From assembly GCA_022496805.1 (NCBI GenBank), contig CM040091.1, positions 18,590,336-18,654,335 of the forward strand: a DNA stretch of 64,000 bases, written 5' to 3'. The DNA is from Pohlia nutans (Eukaryota > Streptophyta > Bryopsida > Bryales > Mniaceae). This document shows positions 22,043 to 32,819 of this stretch, in pieces. Both the position numbers and the translations under genes were made by a program. The number at the start of each line of letters is the position of its first letter. Within the stretch, counting starts at the first letter, position 1. The notes beneath the pieces are model-generated. The model did not search any database. It was given only the letters and a program-made list of their open reading frames with translations, and was not told the origin of the DNA.

Positions 22043-24781
22043 ATGGCGGAAAAAGCGAAGACTATTGACAAAGTGGGAGATAATCTGCCACTTGCCTATA
22101 AAGGCTATCAAATTAAGCAAGTTTGGAGAGCTAATCAAATCAACTTGAAGGATGCTGGACTATGGACCTTCACAGAGAAACGTGATCGCCATCCGGTGAT
22201 TGAAGATGGGGTATTAATCCCATTCTTACAATCTGCACGAGTGGAAGGTGAATTGGAGGGACGGTTTATCAATGGAAAACCAGTTCGTGTCACTAATTAT
22301 TTCTTCAGCCAAATGTTACACATTCCTGGAGAAGAAGATGTTGAAGAAACAATCCCACTTAAACCCTTTTCCAAGGCAGAATGGAAGTCTATCTTTGCGG
22401 AGGGTTATGATCAAGCAGGAATTAAAGATCAGTGGCTCATCAGTAAAGCTAAGGACCATTGGCAGGATTGGTTTAATTTCATTAACCGATACCTCTTATT
22501 TGAGCCTTATGCAGAGACCATGGACAAGGAGATGATTCGTTGGGCAGTGGCAGCATGGAGAGGAAGAAAGTTTGACTGGACAACCATAGTCATAAAGAGA
22601 CTACAAGAGGAGATAAAAGGTTACCAGTTAATGTCCCCAAATGCAATAGGAGAGATACACGATGTTGCCAGAAAATACTTGGGCAGCTGTTGCCATTATC
22701 AACGAATGGAGTCACGAGTGGAAGGGTCAGCTTCTGGCGCTGTTCGGACTATAGTCGCTGAAACCCATCCTGTACCAGTACCAGCACCGGCACCAACACA
22801 ACTAAAGAAGACCATAGTCGACTCTCCTGCACCAGAAATAGTGGAGCTTTCTTCAGACTATGGTTCAACCAAGAAGCGCCAGCAAACCAATACTCCAACT
22901 ATATCACCAACCACTCAACCTAAAGGTAGTAAGAAGAGAGCCGCACCTCGGACAAAGCGAGCAAAACTTGTTCCAGAGCCCGAGCCGGCACAACCCACAA
23001 TGACAGATGAAGAATTGATGAAGATGGAGGATCTTCAACAAAAATGGGCTCTTGCGGAATCAGAAAAAGAAGCCATAAAGGAGCAGTTGAAAGACATGGA
23101 AATTAGCCTTTCCATCAACACCAAGACGTTGAATACCCTTGAACAAGAGAAGCGACAGTTGCTGAAGCAGCAACAACAATCGCAGCAGACTATAGCCACC
23201 CACTTGGAAACATTGAAGGAGGGAGTTACACGAGAAGAATGGAAGGCTAAGTGGGAGGTTTTGCAGTATAGGACTATGGCCATGGAGATGGAGTTGACCA
23301 ATCTCCGGTCTTCATTTGATGAGAAGTCCCAACAGCTTGAGAGTGTTTTGAAGGAGGAGCAGACCAAGACTATAGACGCCTCAATCAACCAACAATTTCG
23401 TTGCACTCGCAACATGGAGACTCAGACTGATCCATCTGCTTTCCAGACCATAGTCGTGAAACAAGAACAGATGGAGAGGGAAGAAGCTGGTTCTGTACAA
23501 GAAGTCAATGATCCCTATACTCCAGATGTTTTGAAGACTTTAGCAACCATGCAGCGATCCTTATCCATTGCGCGTGACACCGTTTGGATAGCCGAAGCGA
23601 GAAACGGTTCCTCTGATAGCCTCTTCGCTACTTATAACCTCCAGAGAGATGTTCTATTGTGGCTCATGGGATACGTCAAGAATCAGAAGTTCTCCAAGGT
23701 TGCCTTTGAACAATTCTGGAATTTTACAGTTGGAACTCCTCGAAGAAATCTGATTTCCGAGATGGTGACTCGCAAAGACATTCACTTGGAAGACCCTTTT
23801 TCTGCCTTTTTGCTAATCGAAGACTTAACTGCTCGTTCTCTTCTATATTATATAGAACTAGAGTCGCACTTGAGAAGTAAACGTACTACACCTCTTGACT
23901 ATAGTCCAACTCGAGTTATATCCTTAGATGACTATAGTCCGCAGATTCATACTGGTTATTACAAGGCTACGATCCAAGAGCTTAGACCATGGTCTGAGGT
24001 GCTTCAAGACCTTTTAGTCGTTTTAGATGACTTTGGCGATATTCAGTTAGCTCTTGACTATAGTCTTGAACGGGAAACGATTAGGCGCAGGTCGATGGTG
24101 GGGAATTACACAACCGAAATCCCTTTGAACCAATTTTACTATAATCTGCAAGTTGTACGAGACAGGTTGAATAGTGCGGTCACGCAGATAGAGAAAAATA
24201 GAAAGCCTATGGTCGTGATCACGAAGATGGGAGAGTTTCCTAATCCTACCCCGGATTTCCAGTTTACATTACCTTTACCTCCTTTGACCATAGTCTCTAA
24301 CACTCCCGATGATATTCTTTATTTGGGAAATTATGCAGCCCTCTTCAATGATCCTTCTGAAGTAGCTACAGGAATTCTAAAGTGGGAAGCTTATCCTTGG
24401 CTTCTACAAAACTATGGACAGAACCGACCACTTGAGATAGAGGCACCCGATATTACTTATAGACGAATTTCCTGTAACTGGCCTCTTGAACCCCCGCCTG
24501 CAGTTTCTCAAGATCCTCGATTTTGCCCATGTAAGAGAAGGAGGAAGTGGAGTCCTAATGCAACACTCACGTCTATAGAGTATAACTGGCCCTTGATAGA
24601 GGGAGATCTTTCTTCACCTTGGGAGTGTGCTATCACTTATCAGAGATTTGCTGATGCTCATATTCATCACATTGATCCTGTATGTTTTAGAGCTGCCGTT
24701 TTTTCACTTCTTTTGGCGAAGTGGTGCAGAGATTTCCGGATGACAGTGAATGTAAATTGGTTTTGTAAGGCCAATCCTTAG
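22043..24781 (+). CDS. 912-aa protein of the 12-kb LTR element
   Basis: Intact ATG-to-TAG frame. Residues 1-230 form a globular region with WRANQINLKDAGLW and RFINGKPVRVTNYFFSQMLH, loosely like the ORF1 segment of Athila-type elements. Then comes a Pro-rich linker, a basic patch (KGSKKRAAPRTKRAK, a possible nuclear signal), a coiled coil of about 130 residues and a C-terminal globular region rich in W, Y and D. No protease, RT, RNase H or integrase motif. After the TAG the same frame stays open for 89 codons to 25051 (YRAARCNRMIEAMCITHF), so an original protein of about 1,000 residues probably gained an amber stop, or readthrough occurs. Eight exact palindromes lie in it (22747, 22810, 23446, 23897, 23930, 23985, 24056, 24286). 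Role unknown; a structural or nucleic-acid-binding protein is my guess. Confidence 0.75.
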   Translation: MAEKAKTIDKVGDNLPLAYKGYQIKQVWRANQINLKDAGLWTFTEKRDRHPVIEDGVLIPFLQSARVEGELEGRFINGKPVRVTNYFFSQMLHIPGEEDVEETIPLKPFSKAEWKSIFAEGYDQAGIKDQWLISKAKDHWQDWFNFINRYLLFEPYAETMDKEMIRWAVAAWRGRKFDWTTIVIKRLQEEIKGYQLMSPNAIGEIHDVARKYLGSCCHYQRMESRVEGSASGAVRTIVAETHPVPVPAPAPTQLKKTIVDSPAPEIVELSSDYGSTKKRQQTNTPTISPTTQPKGSKKRAAPRTKRAKLVPEPEPAQPTMTDEELMKMEDLQQKWALAESEKEAIKEQLKDMEISLSINTKTLNTLEQEKRQLLKQQQQSQQTIATHLETLKEGVTREEWKAKWEVLQYRTMAMEMELTNLRSSFDEKSQQLESVLKEEQTKTIDASINQQFRCTRNMETQTDPSAFQTIVVKQEQMEREEAGSVQEVNDPYTPDVLKTLATMQRSLSIARDTVWIAEARNGSSDSLFATYNLQRDVLLWLMGYVKNQKFSKVAFEQFWNFTVGTPRRNLISEMVTRKDIHLEDPFSAFLLIEDLTARSLLYYIELESHLRSKRTTPLDYSPTRVISLDDYSPQIHTGYYKATIQELRPWSEVLQDLLVVLDDFGDIQLALDYSLERETIRRRSMVGNYTTEIPLNQFYYNLQVVRDRLNSAVTQIEKNRKPMVVITKMGEFPNPTPDFQFTLPLPPLTIVSNTPDDILYLGNYAALFNDPSEVATGILKWEAYPWLLQNYGQNRPLEIEAPDITYRRISCNWPLEPPPAVSQDPRFCPCKRRRKWSPNATLTSIEYNWPLIEGDLSSPWECAITYQRFADAHIHHIDPVCFRAAVFSLLLAKWCRDFRMTVNVNWFCKANP

Positions 24782-25079
24782 TTTTGGATGCTCATCAAGA
24801 TGCAATACCGCGCTGCAAGATGTAACCGTATGATAGAAGCTATGTGTATTACCCATTTCATAGAAGGAGTGCATAATACTTTGATTTATGATATGGGCAA
24901 CACTAGAGCGAAACCAGGAGATCGCTTTTTGGAGCAACAGCGTATATTATTCCCTCAGACTATACTCGAGGACCCTGATCTTGCCCGTGCTATGGCCAGA
25001 TTGCAGAGACAGAAGGAGAAAGGCGCGTCATCTTCACACGGACGTTGCTGAACGATGTTTGCAGGGACGCAAACATTTA

Positions 25080-25094
25080 AAGAAGGAGGCTAAA
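25080..25094 (+). promoter_or_regulatory. polypurine tract of the 12-kb element
   Basis: AAGAAGGAGGCTAAA directly before the TGTAG of the right LTR; primer for plus-strand synthesis. Confidence 0.75.
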
Positions 25095-26414
25095 TGTAGT
25101 ATGTGTTTTTTTCGTTTTTAGTTGTAGAACCATAGTCTAGTGTGAATAGTGCGTAAAAGTTAGTTAGAAAGACAATTGTTGTGTGAATATTATGCTTAGA
25201 AGTAGTTAGAGCGGTTAATGACCATAGACAGTGTGAAAGATTAAAATCAAGACCATGGTCGTTGAGATCTAAGTTGACCTTGATTGAGAGTGACTTTTCA
25301 ATTCTGATTGGGATTTTGAGAGGCATTTTGAGGACTATTAATTGTTCATTTTCTTGTTGTTTTCTTGCCATTAGCTGTGAGAGTTTTTGAGCCCTTGACC
25401 ATAGTCTATGGTCTCGTAATTGTATGAAACTTGTTTTGCTTAAAGTAATTCTAAATGTACTCAGTGATTGAGGAATTGTATGAGAAATGCAGTGATTACA
25501 CAATTGTATAAAATCCTTGTGATTAGGCATGGTGTTGTGATTGTGTGTAATTTTGTAAGTATAGAGAAGTAGCAGACCATAGTCTGTGAGATTGAATGTA
25601 TGGAAATTGTGTAGAGGAAAGACTATGGTCTGATTGTGAAGATACAGAAATAGTACAGAAGAACTTTGAACTTGGTTGAAGGAATGAATGCTGGACTTTA
25701 AACTTTGTATGTAGTTTGACTATGGACATGCAGTGATATCAATGCAAAGTAATGTAAATCTGTAGTGTTAGAAGACAATGGACCAAATTTATATGTTTAC
25801 TATACATATAAGGACTATAGTCAGTACCTGAATGGAGGCTGAGCATGAAGGTTGCGAATACATAAGATACTGATAAGTTTCATTATACCCTTTCCATCAT
25901 TTAGAACAACATAAAAATGATTAAGAAGGAACCTGCATGCTTATAAAATACTGATTACAACATTTGAATTCTGTTGGAATTATAAAGGAAACTAAAACGA
26001 ATCAAAGACCATAGTCATTTTGAGGAGTTAACAAAAGAGAGGATTTGTGATACTTAGTAGTTGATAGAAAGACTATGGACACGAATTAGATTAATTTAGG
26101 GACTATGGATATGAATGAAACAAGACTATGGACCACCCGAAACCTATATGTTAAGGAGTAACTTAGAAAGTTGAGATGATGGTGCATTGAGAGTTTTGCA
26201 TTAATTATAAAGATAGATTGCAATTGGCAAACTTATAAAGAACCATTTCCAAAATTAACTACAATACTTTAACACTCTCTATTAAAATTTGATTCCTATC
26301 TAATAAAGTGACCTTAGTTGCATATTCGATAGACGATTCTGATCTTCCCTTTTAGAAGAATCCCCACTACTTTTATTTCCCTGGGTTTTGTCCGAGAGAA
26401 ATAATCAGTCTACA
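25095..26414 (+). repeat. 3' LTR of the 12-kb element
   Basis: Copy of 14378-15696. Six exact palindromes remain (25251, 25397, 25575, 25621, 25813, 26007); the first one of the left LTR is lost here by a G-to-A change (AACCATAGTC). Confidence 0.95.
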
Positions 26415-26689
26415 GTGGGGCACCTTGGTTTCTATTTAAATTAGTACTTCAAAGGTGAAGGACGAGAACATTTCCCCTATTTGTGCCCATGTACTCCGTG
26501 GTATGGTACTATTATTCAAAGCATGGTGGAGGGAGTTGATAGGTGAGTCATTCTTTAGCGGTAGCACTCATTGTCCTATAGTCTAGTTTTTCATACAAGA
26601 TAGAGACGGATCCATTGGTACTCACTTAGCTAAGCCTACATCAATAAAATGAGGTTCTTTGTCAATCCTTAAGGGCCCTTCATAGAGCT

Positions 26690-27850
26690 CAAATATCCTC
26701 TAATGGGGCATCGAGGGTGTGAGTTTTTCTCTTTCCTTCCCTCGATGACTGCAAGTCTTTATACATGGCAATGACGTAACTAGAAGCACAACATTCCTTA
26801 GCATAGTGACCCTTTTTGCCGCATTTATGACAAGTTCCCTTCTCTGTTTTTCTCGATCATTGAGAGGACCGGTCGGTTCTGGTCTCATTCGCATACCTTT
26901 GGGGTTTGGAAGAGCGGTTCCACGTGTTCTGGGGCTTCGAATTTCCCTTCCGGCGTGGTGCGTCGGAGATGTGGGACTCCTTGCTTAGATTGCCCGGCTT
27001 TGAGTGTGGAGTGGGTGCCGAGCTGGTTGTCTTGAATGGGTTCTGGACTTCACTGTTGTGAATCTCCTTAGTTGGCTTGCACTAGTAGAAATCTTGTCTT
27101 ATGTGACAAGTCTTTAATGACTCAATGTCGGGAATGACATGTCCGTAATGACACAAAGTGGGACTTTGTGTCATTACGGACTTGTCATTCCCGATATTGA
27201 GTCATTAAAGACTTGTCACATAAGACAATATTCCTACTAGTGTTTGACTCTACGTTCTCGAGGAGCACTTGTTGCTGCTTTTCGGCTAACAGAAGGTGAG
27301 ACATGAGTTTGGAATGTGTAGTAAACTTCATGTTGCAATATTGTTGAGCCAAAATTGCTCAAGCAGGAGGAAAAGTAGAGAGGGCTTTATCGATCATATC
27401 AGTTTCGTTGATGGTGTCGCCACAGAGCCGAAGATGGGCGACAATGCGATGAAGTTTGGAGTTGAATGCAAGGAAAGTCGGGAAATCCATCATGCGGAGG
27501 CCGATCCACTCGCTCCGAGCTTGCGGCCGAAAAATGGTTGTTTCATACTTGAATCGTGCTGTCAGCGCCGCCTATAATTCGGCAGGATCCTCGACTTGGA
27601 TATACTGTTGTTGAAGTGAGGAATCAATGTGCCGGCGTACGATGAGTAGCGTACGCCATTTGTGTGAGATGGGGATCTCCCCCTTATGTGTAGAAGCGAT
27701 TGTGGTGTCGATTTCCTCTGCACGCAAGTATGCGCGCATGTTAATGTTCCACTCTAAGTAATTGGATCCATCATACTCATGCGGATCAAAAAAGAGAGGA
27801 TGTGTTCGTGTCTCTCGGGGTTGGTGTTGCGTGGCCATGAGTCCTTTCAA
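26690..27850 (-). pseudogene. Copia gag remnant with zinc knuckle
   Basis: From ATG near 27838 the minus strand encodes a Copia-type gag start (FFDPHEYDGSNYLEWNINMR), which runs into a stop and continues in other frames (ALTARFKYET; KLHRIVAHLRLCGD). The nucleocapsid zinc knuckle CHKCGKKGHYAKEC is complete at 26791-26832. A CACTA-like hairpin splits it at 27080-27242. It joins the pol remnant at 14345 once the LTR element is removed. Confidence 0.85.
27080..27242. mobile_element. CACTA-like MITE hairpin, second copy, 163 bp
   Basis: Same length and nearly the same sequence as 21864-22026, ends CACTAGTAG and CTACTAGTG, flanked by TTG and TTT (imperfect duplication). Inserted in Copia gag. Confidence 0.87.
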
Positions 27851-27984
27851 ATTGCGTGTTACTACTGTCTTTAAGTTTGCTTTTCACATCTATCTCTAAG
27901 GTTTTGCAGATTTGTTGCTAATTCGAAATCCTAAGGTTGTTCTCTACGCTTGTGGACTGCTTTTGTTAGCGGAGTGCTGTAGAA

Positions 27985-28265
27985 AGAAGAGAAAAGAACA
28001 GAAAGAAGGTGAAGGAGAGCAAGAGCATTAGCTACAAAAAGCTACAAAAAACTATGGCAGAATAGCAAAAGCAAGAGCTATAAAGAGCTAAAAAAATTTA
28101 AAAAAAAAAAAAAAACTATGGCAGAAGAGCAAGAGCAATAGGTGTGAAGAGCAAAAGCAAAAGCTCTGAAGAGCAAGAGCAAGAGTTGTGAAGAGCTACA
28201 AAAAGCTATGACGGAAGAGCTATGGCTAAAGAGCTAAGGGAGAAGAGCTATGGCGGAAGAACTAA
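27985..28265. repeat. purine-rich degenerate tandem repeat
   Basis: Many variants of AAGAGCTATGGC and GAAGAGCAAGAGC in a row, with a 13-base A run. It lies in the Copia leader between gag and the primer site. Confidence 0.7.
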
Positions 28266-28502
28266 CGGTGCTGATAACGTGTTGAGAGACAAGCATAAGC
28301 ACCAAGTATGAGCATCAAAAGAATAAGCCGGAGCTCTGGTCCACTGAGATTATATTCAGGGATGAAGGCAACCTTTACATTGGTTAGGGTTTAGGGTGTG
28401 ACTGGATTTATCATCCATCTACCTTATCCCTATCTGACGGGTAGGTATGCTGACTAAGCTATGGATGGAATCGGAGAATGAATAGATGACATTCATCCTA
28501 TC
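28266..28502 (-). repeat. probable Copia 5' LTR end and primer site
   Basis: On the minus strand CTCTCAACACGTTATCAGCACC at 28268-28289 resembles the LTR/primer-site junction of many plant Copia elements (CGTTATCAGCAC). The sequence to the right would be LTR; its outer border is lost at or before the TTAA-type element at 28507. Confidence 0.5.
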
Positions 28503-28506
28503 TTAA

Positions 28507-29404
28507 CCCCTAAAGGACTATGCTCATTCCTAAAATTTTATCACTTTCTTGTGATGCTTTCAGAAAGACAATTGTATCTCTTGATTGGTATTCATGTAGA
28601 AAACTTCACCGTTGAAGTTCAAAAACGACTTAGTCATGAGACTGTACATTAATTTTCACAACAATCTACTGTATATATTACATGATTATAAGGTTTGATC
28701 ATAAGTTGATTTTTGAAAATTTTAAATGAATCCAACAGGTCATTCATTGCAAACTTTCTCATAAATTTAGAAACCATGATTAGCGTTTGAAAGTTTAGGA
28801 GCATACAAAGATGTACTATATCTAGATGCCCACAAAAAATAATGTTCTAAAACTAAATACAACAACAATGATTGATTCTCAGAGATTTATGTTTGGATGA
28901 AGTGACTTGTTGGTGACTCGTTGAGCCGGTGTTTGTGATCGTTATTAATTTTTACATTGCAATTTTTTTTAAAGAATTCAAATATATATTTAGAATATTA
29001 TAGAATCTTCCAAAATAATATAAAATATATAGAAAATATTCTAATTATTTTGAAAAGATTCCATTAAAAATATATTTAAACATTTTCCGTAATTATTTTA
29101 TAGTGTTAATGATGCAGTATTGGCAAATATTTTACATATTGGACACTTCTTTTCTTTTACAAATGTGACGTCCAAGTGTGAAAACGCCCTAACTACTATG
29201 TCCCAAGTTCACCTACGTTGACGTTTTAGTTTTTTCCCAATGAATCAATCAATGTAATTGCAAATCTTGAAGGATTTTTGTGTTCTTGAAACGAACATTA
29301 TCAATTCTCTAGTTAACATTGAGTCATAATTATGAAATCCAAACAAGTTATTCAAGTAATGAAATTATTCTTGGACACAATGTGTCCACTTGGTCCTTTA
29401 GGGG
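28507..29404. mobile_element. TTAA-type element, subfamily D, 898 bp
   Basis: TTAA at 28503-28506 and 29405-29408; ends CCCCTAAAGGACTATGC and TGGTCCTTTAGGGG. The full length is repeated in opposite orientation at 58197-59083 with small changes. Confidence 0.9.
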
Positions 29405-29408
29405 TTAA

Positions 29409-30295
29409 CATTAAGCAATCATACGTATTTTAAACATCGGTACCTTTGGTGTAATATTTTTCTTTCATTTTACATAAGGTTTAACAGGGAATGCATATAG
29501 TGCCTCAATTTTAAAAGTGGAAAGTACAACGAGTCTCTATATCAAATTATTAACATACAAGTTTCTTTATGTTCATAGTATGTGGTACTAATTTCCAATC
29601 ATGATGATACCCAAAATCACCAACTACTTCTTCGCAATGTTTGGCATGTCATTAGTTTGCGTGAATAGTGAAATTGGTGGTTTTAAGTCTTCACTCTCGT
29701 GTTATCAAAAAAAGTACACATGCCAACAGTTGAGGCACTAGGTGGTTGTAGAGCATCTTGGATAAAGCATTCAACCTTAGTAGCATGTTGGAATGAGTTT
29801 CTTTATGAGTAAAAACTATACTCTTGAGACATCTTTTATTGAAGAATAAAATATGTCATCAAATATATTAACGTTTTCAAACTCTCGAAAGTTATCCCCA
29901 ACACTAAGTACTACTAACTGCTAGTGTACTAATGATGTGTTCTCATTCTTTATATAACCCCTAAAGGACCAAGGGTTTACGGTTTTAAAATGAAAAATTC
30001 AATTAATTGTATTGTGAAAACTATACTTCACATCAGACTATAGGTTGTTCTATCAGAATTAGTGAAGAACACTACATGTCATGGCCAAAAAGAAAAAAAT
30101 TGACAAATAGAAGTCCACGTAGGAACTACTCAAAACTGTTTAAAAATACATGAGACCCAATTTGGGGTAGAGATATAACAAGAGCTAGGTTGAGGAATGT
30201 AGAAGAAATAATATTAATGCAAGCATAGATGCATATGAGTAGTTATGTGCAGATGACAACTAAGTTAATTATGTGTTTCATAGCTAGTCAAGATA
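29409..30295. repeat. old repeats, including one orphan TTAA-type left end
   Basis: 29585-29700 is a diverged relative of the Harbinger-like element at 6521-6936 (CCAACTACTTCTTCGCAATG). At 29954-29970 ATAA-CCCCTAAAGGACC is a left end without a matching right end. No gene. Confidence 0.5.
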
Positions 30296-30399
30296 TTGGT
30301 TATCAAACGTATCCCTCTCTCTTGTGGACTATTTGTGGAAAATTCACTCGGACTTGCCCATTATCATTTGTTTGTGTTATTTCAGACATTCACTCTAAC

Positions 30400-32789
30400 A
30401 AAAAAACCCAAATACACACCCCACCACACACTCCCACACACCCTACTTGACTCCATTATAAAAACCTTAAAAATAACCCACTCTTACTTCTCATCCCCTA
30501 TCACATGCTCCACCGAAATCACTCACTACTCTTCCCCCTTTGCTAGAGACAATATATTTGGGTCTCAAGGCAATGCCTTTGACTATAAATGGAAAGGCAT
30601 TGGCTATGCACACCCCTCAACCCTAGAACTGGCAGACAAAACAATACACTGGGCCAGACTTGCAGCTAAAAATGACCCAAACACCCTAACCATCATCACC
30701 ATCCCTGATGCCAATTGGTATCAGAATCCCTCTCCATATACAGGCCCCTACTCAGACACTCATGTACTCCTCCACTTCGCAGCAGATACCATCACATATG
30801 ACCAACCCAACATCCTTCCAGGTTTAACCAAACCACACACTGAACCTCTTGCCATACGTATACTATGCATACACCATCAAAACCACCATCCATATATCCC
30901 TCCCCAAATTACTACCCTCCAAACTACAATCGATGCCTTTGATATTCCCAATTACCATATACAAAATGTCACCCACACCCCACCAAACACAAAAGTCAAT
31001 AAAAGCACCCAATGGAAAAAACTTCTATACCCAATAGACTAACCCAACAACCTATACCATACCTCCTATGCCAAATTTTGCCATACCAAGTGAATTACGT
31101 TACCCCCCATCACATAATTACTATACGGATGGATCGTTCATACCACCTAAACTCCATACAGACGGCTTCTAGATTCGCGAAAAAACTGGTTATGGCATCT
31201 ATCACCCAACCAAACCACACATCCAAAGATCCAAACGACTCCCCGGCTTACAAAGTCCTTTCCGTGCAGAAATTATGGCCATCCACGAAACACTAAAGAT
31301 AATCACCACTCAATACCCACATGAACTACACTAAATAGTATATTTAGTGTGAGATAATTATGAAATTTGAAAATGTTATAGATTTTTACTCTTGACAAAA
31401 AAATTTACCAAAGACATTGATTCCAATACTATTGAAAGATCCCCATCTTGACCAATATAGAGGGTAAAAAAATTGGTCAACAGTAAAAACTTACAACATG
31501 TTTATGTAAATTAGTATATCTCACACTAAATATACTATTTAGAGTAGCCCACATATTTACTGATTGCCTCAACTGCCTTTATCTAATCAACACACAAATT
31601 AAACATCCAACACTGCACCGCAACCACCCAGACCTAACCATCCTTACCTCCATCGTTGCCATGCTACAAACCCGAACATATCCAACATCCATAAACAAAA
31701 TCAAAGCACATGCCAACATCCATGGGAACAAACAAGCAGACCAACTTGCCAAAGCAGGCACTTACAAAGAATACAAATTTGCCGCTAAACCACACGAGTA
31801 TGCACACACCATACCACACTACTATCAAAAAGACTCCTGGCCAGGCCCTGCCCACCGCCCAGACAAAGGCCCAGTCCGCTGCCTAGACACATATATTACC
31901 AAAATAGATCGGAAGAAAAAACCTAGAAATCATGGCACAACGATTCCCCAACATCAATAAATGGACTACAAACCCAGCTATAGACAATACCCTTTCCAAC
32001 AATTTTTGGTCCAACCCGTCCATCACAGATTCACAAATAACAGCAATACTCAAATTCAGTACTGGACAATATATGGGCAATGCCCGCAAACAATTATTCT
32101 TTGGCATAGAACGATTCCCCTCCAAAACATGCCCCATTTGTACTTCACAAGATAACGACACAAGGCTTCACATACTCCTGAAATGCAGCAACCACCATAT
32201 ACATGCCCTACGTGTCAAACGCCATAACAAAGCAGTATGGACACTCAGGCAACTAATACTCTCCACACATAAATCCAGATGCTACACCCTCATGAACGCA
32301 GGCACGTTTCACGATAAGCCCCCAGAAAACACCGTCCCCCCATGGCTTCTCCCTTGCACATGCACCAATCGTTGCCACTGTAATGCTAGACTTTGACCGG
32401 ATATCCTATGTATTAAAGGCCTTACCTACCTAAGTCCCCCTCCTACACAACCACAAGACCACCTTACAATCCAATTCATTGAATTTACATACACAAATGA
32501 CAGATTCTCTCAGGATACCATCACAAATAAAGAAACCAAATACCAACCACTAATAGACGACATCATTGCCCTTAGCTCGAAAGTTGACCCTTTTATCGTC
32601 ATTACGGCCTTTACTATCGGCACCAATCATACACCTTCTATGCAAATTTTAGTAGATAAATTCAAACTCCCGGACACTCATATTCAACAAACATTCAAAG
32701 AAATAAATACCATCGCAATACACCATGCTGGATCTATTCTCTTACATAAACGGAAAATCGAGAACAACCAACCACTACCGGCAGACTAA
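30400..32789 (+). pseudogene. 5'-truncated LINE: unknown domain, RNase H, zinc-knuckle tail
   Basis: Frames of unusually C-rich coding DNA. The first (to 31042) has FARDNIFGSQGNAF and KWKGIGYAHPS, a pattern a little like adenine methyltransferase-type domains, unproven. Then an RNase H domain: YYTDGSF (with the catalytic-type Asp), FRAEIMAIHETL, HIFTDCLNCLYLI and KAHANIHGNKQADQLAKAG. Then a LINE-type tail with CPICTSQDNDTRLHILLKC, continuing to a TAA near 32789. Frameshifts and a 225-bp insertion in RNase H break it. Reverse transcriptase is missing, as in a 5'-truncated copy, although a domain normally lying before or after RT precedes RNase H here. Confidence 0.65.
31323..31547. mobile_element. 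hAT-like MITE inserted in LINE RNase H, 225 bp
   Basis: Inverted ends CTACACTAAATAGTATATTT and its complement. The host bases CCCACAT are present on both sides (31316-31322 and 31548-31554), with A and G before them, so the duplication is seven or an imperfect eight bases. Removing the element and one copy restores THIFTDCLN in the RNase H. Confidence 0.75.
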
Positions 32790-32819
32790 AAATGGAGGGC
32801 GGAATCAAACCCGTACCCC

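Larger units (their letters stand above)
14378..26414 (+). mobile_element. 12-kb LTR retrotransposon, non-autonomous, palindrome-rich
   Basis: Two LTRs of about 1.32 kb begin TGTAG and end CTACA, flanked by the direct duplication GTGGG (14373-14377 and 26415-26419). A tRNA-Asp-type primer site follows the left LTR, and a purine tract (AAGAAGGAGGCTAAA) precedes the right LTR. The interior holds a decayed coiled-coil ORF, a second internal LTR plus primer site, and a 912-codon ORF. I found no reverse transcriptase, RNase H or integrase, so it must be moved by another element. The tRNA-Asp primer site is typical of Athila/Tat-type Ty3 elements. The LTRs differ at about ten positions. Thirty-six exact copies of GACYATRGTC occur in it. 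Confidence 0.93.

Noticed and set aside
19104..26414. CRISPR-like array from the evenly scattered palindromes
   Set aside because: The repeats are 10 bp, spacing is irregular (tens to hundreds of bases), and they lie in LTRs and an ORF of a plant element.
28060..28110. Poly-A run as a LINE or SINE tail
   Set aside because: It lies inside the purine-rich repeat of the Copia leader and no element ends there.
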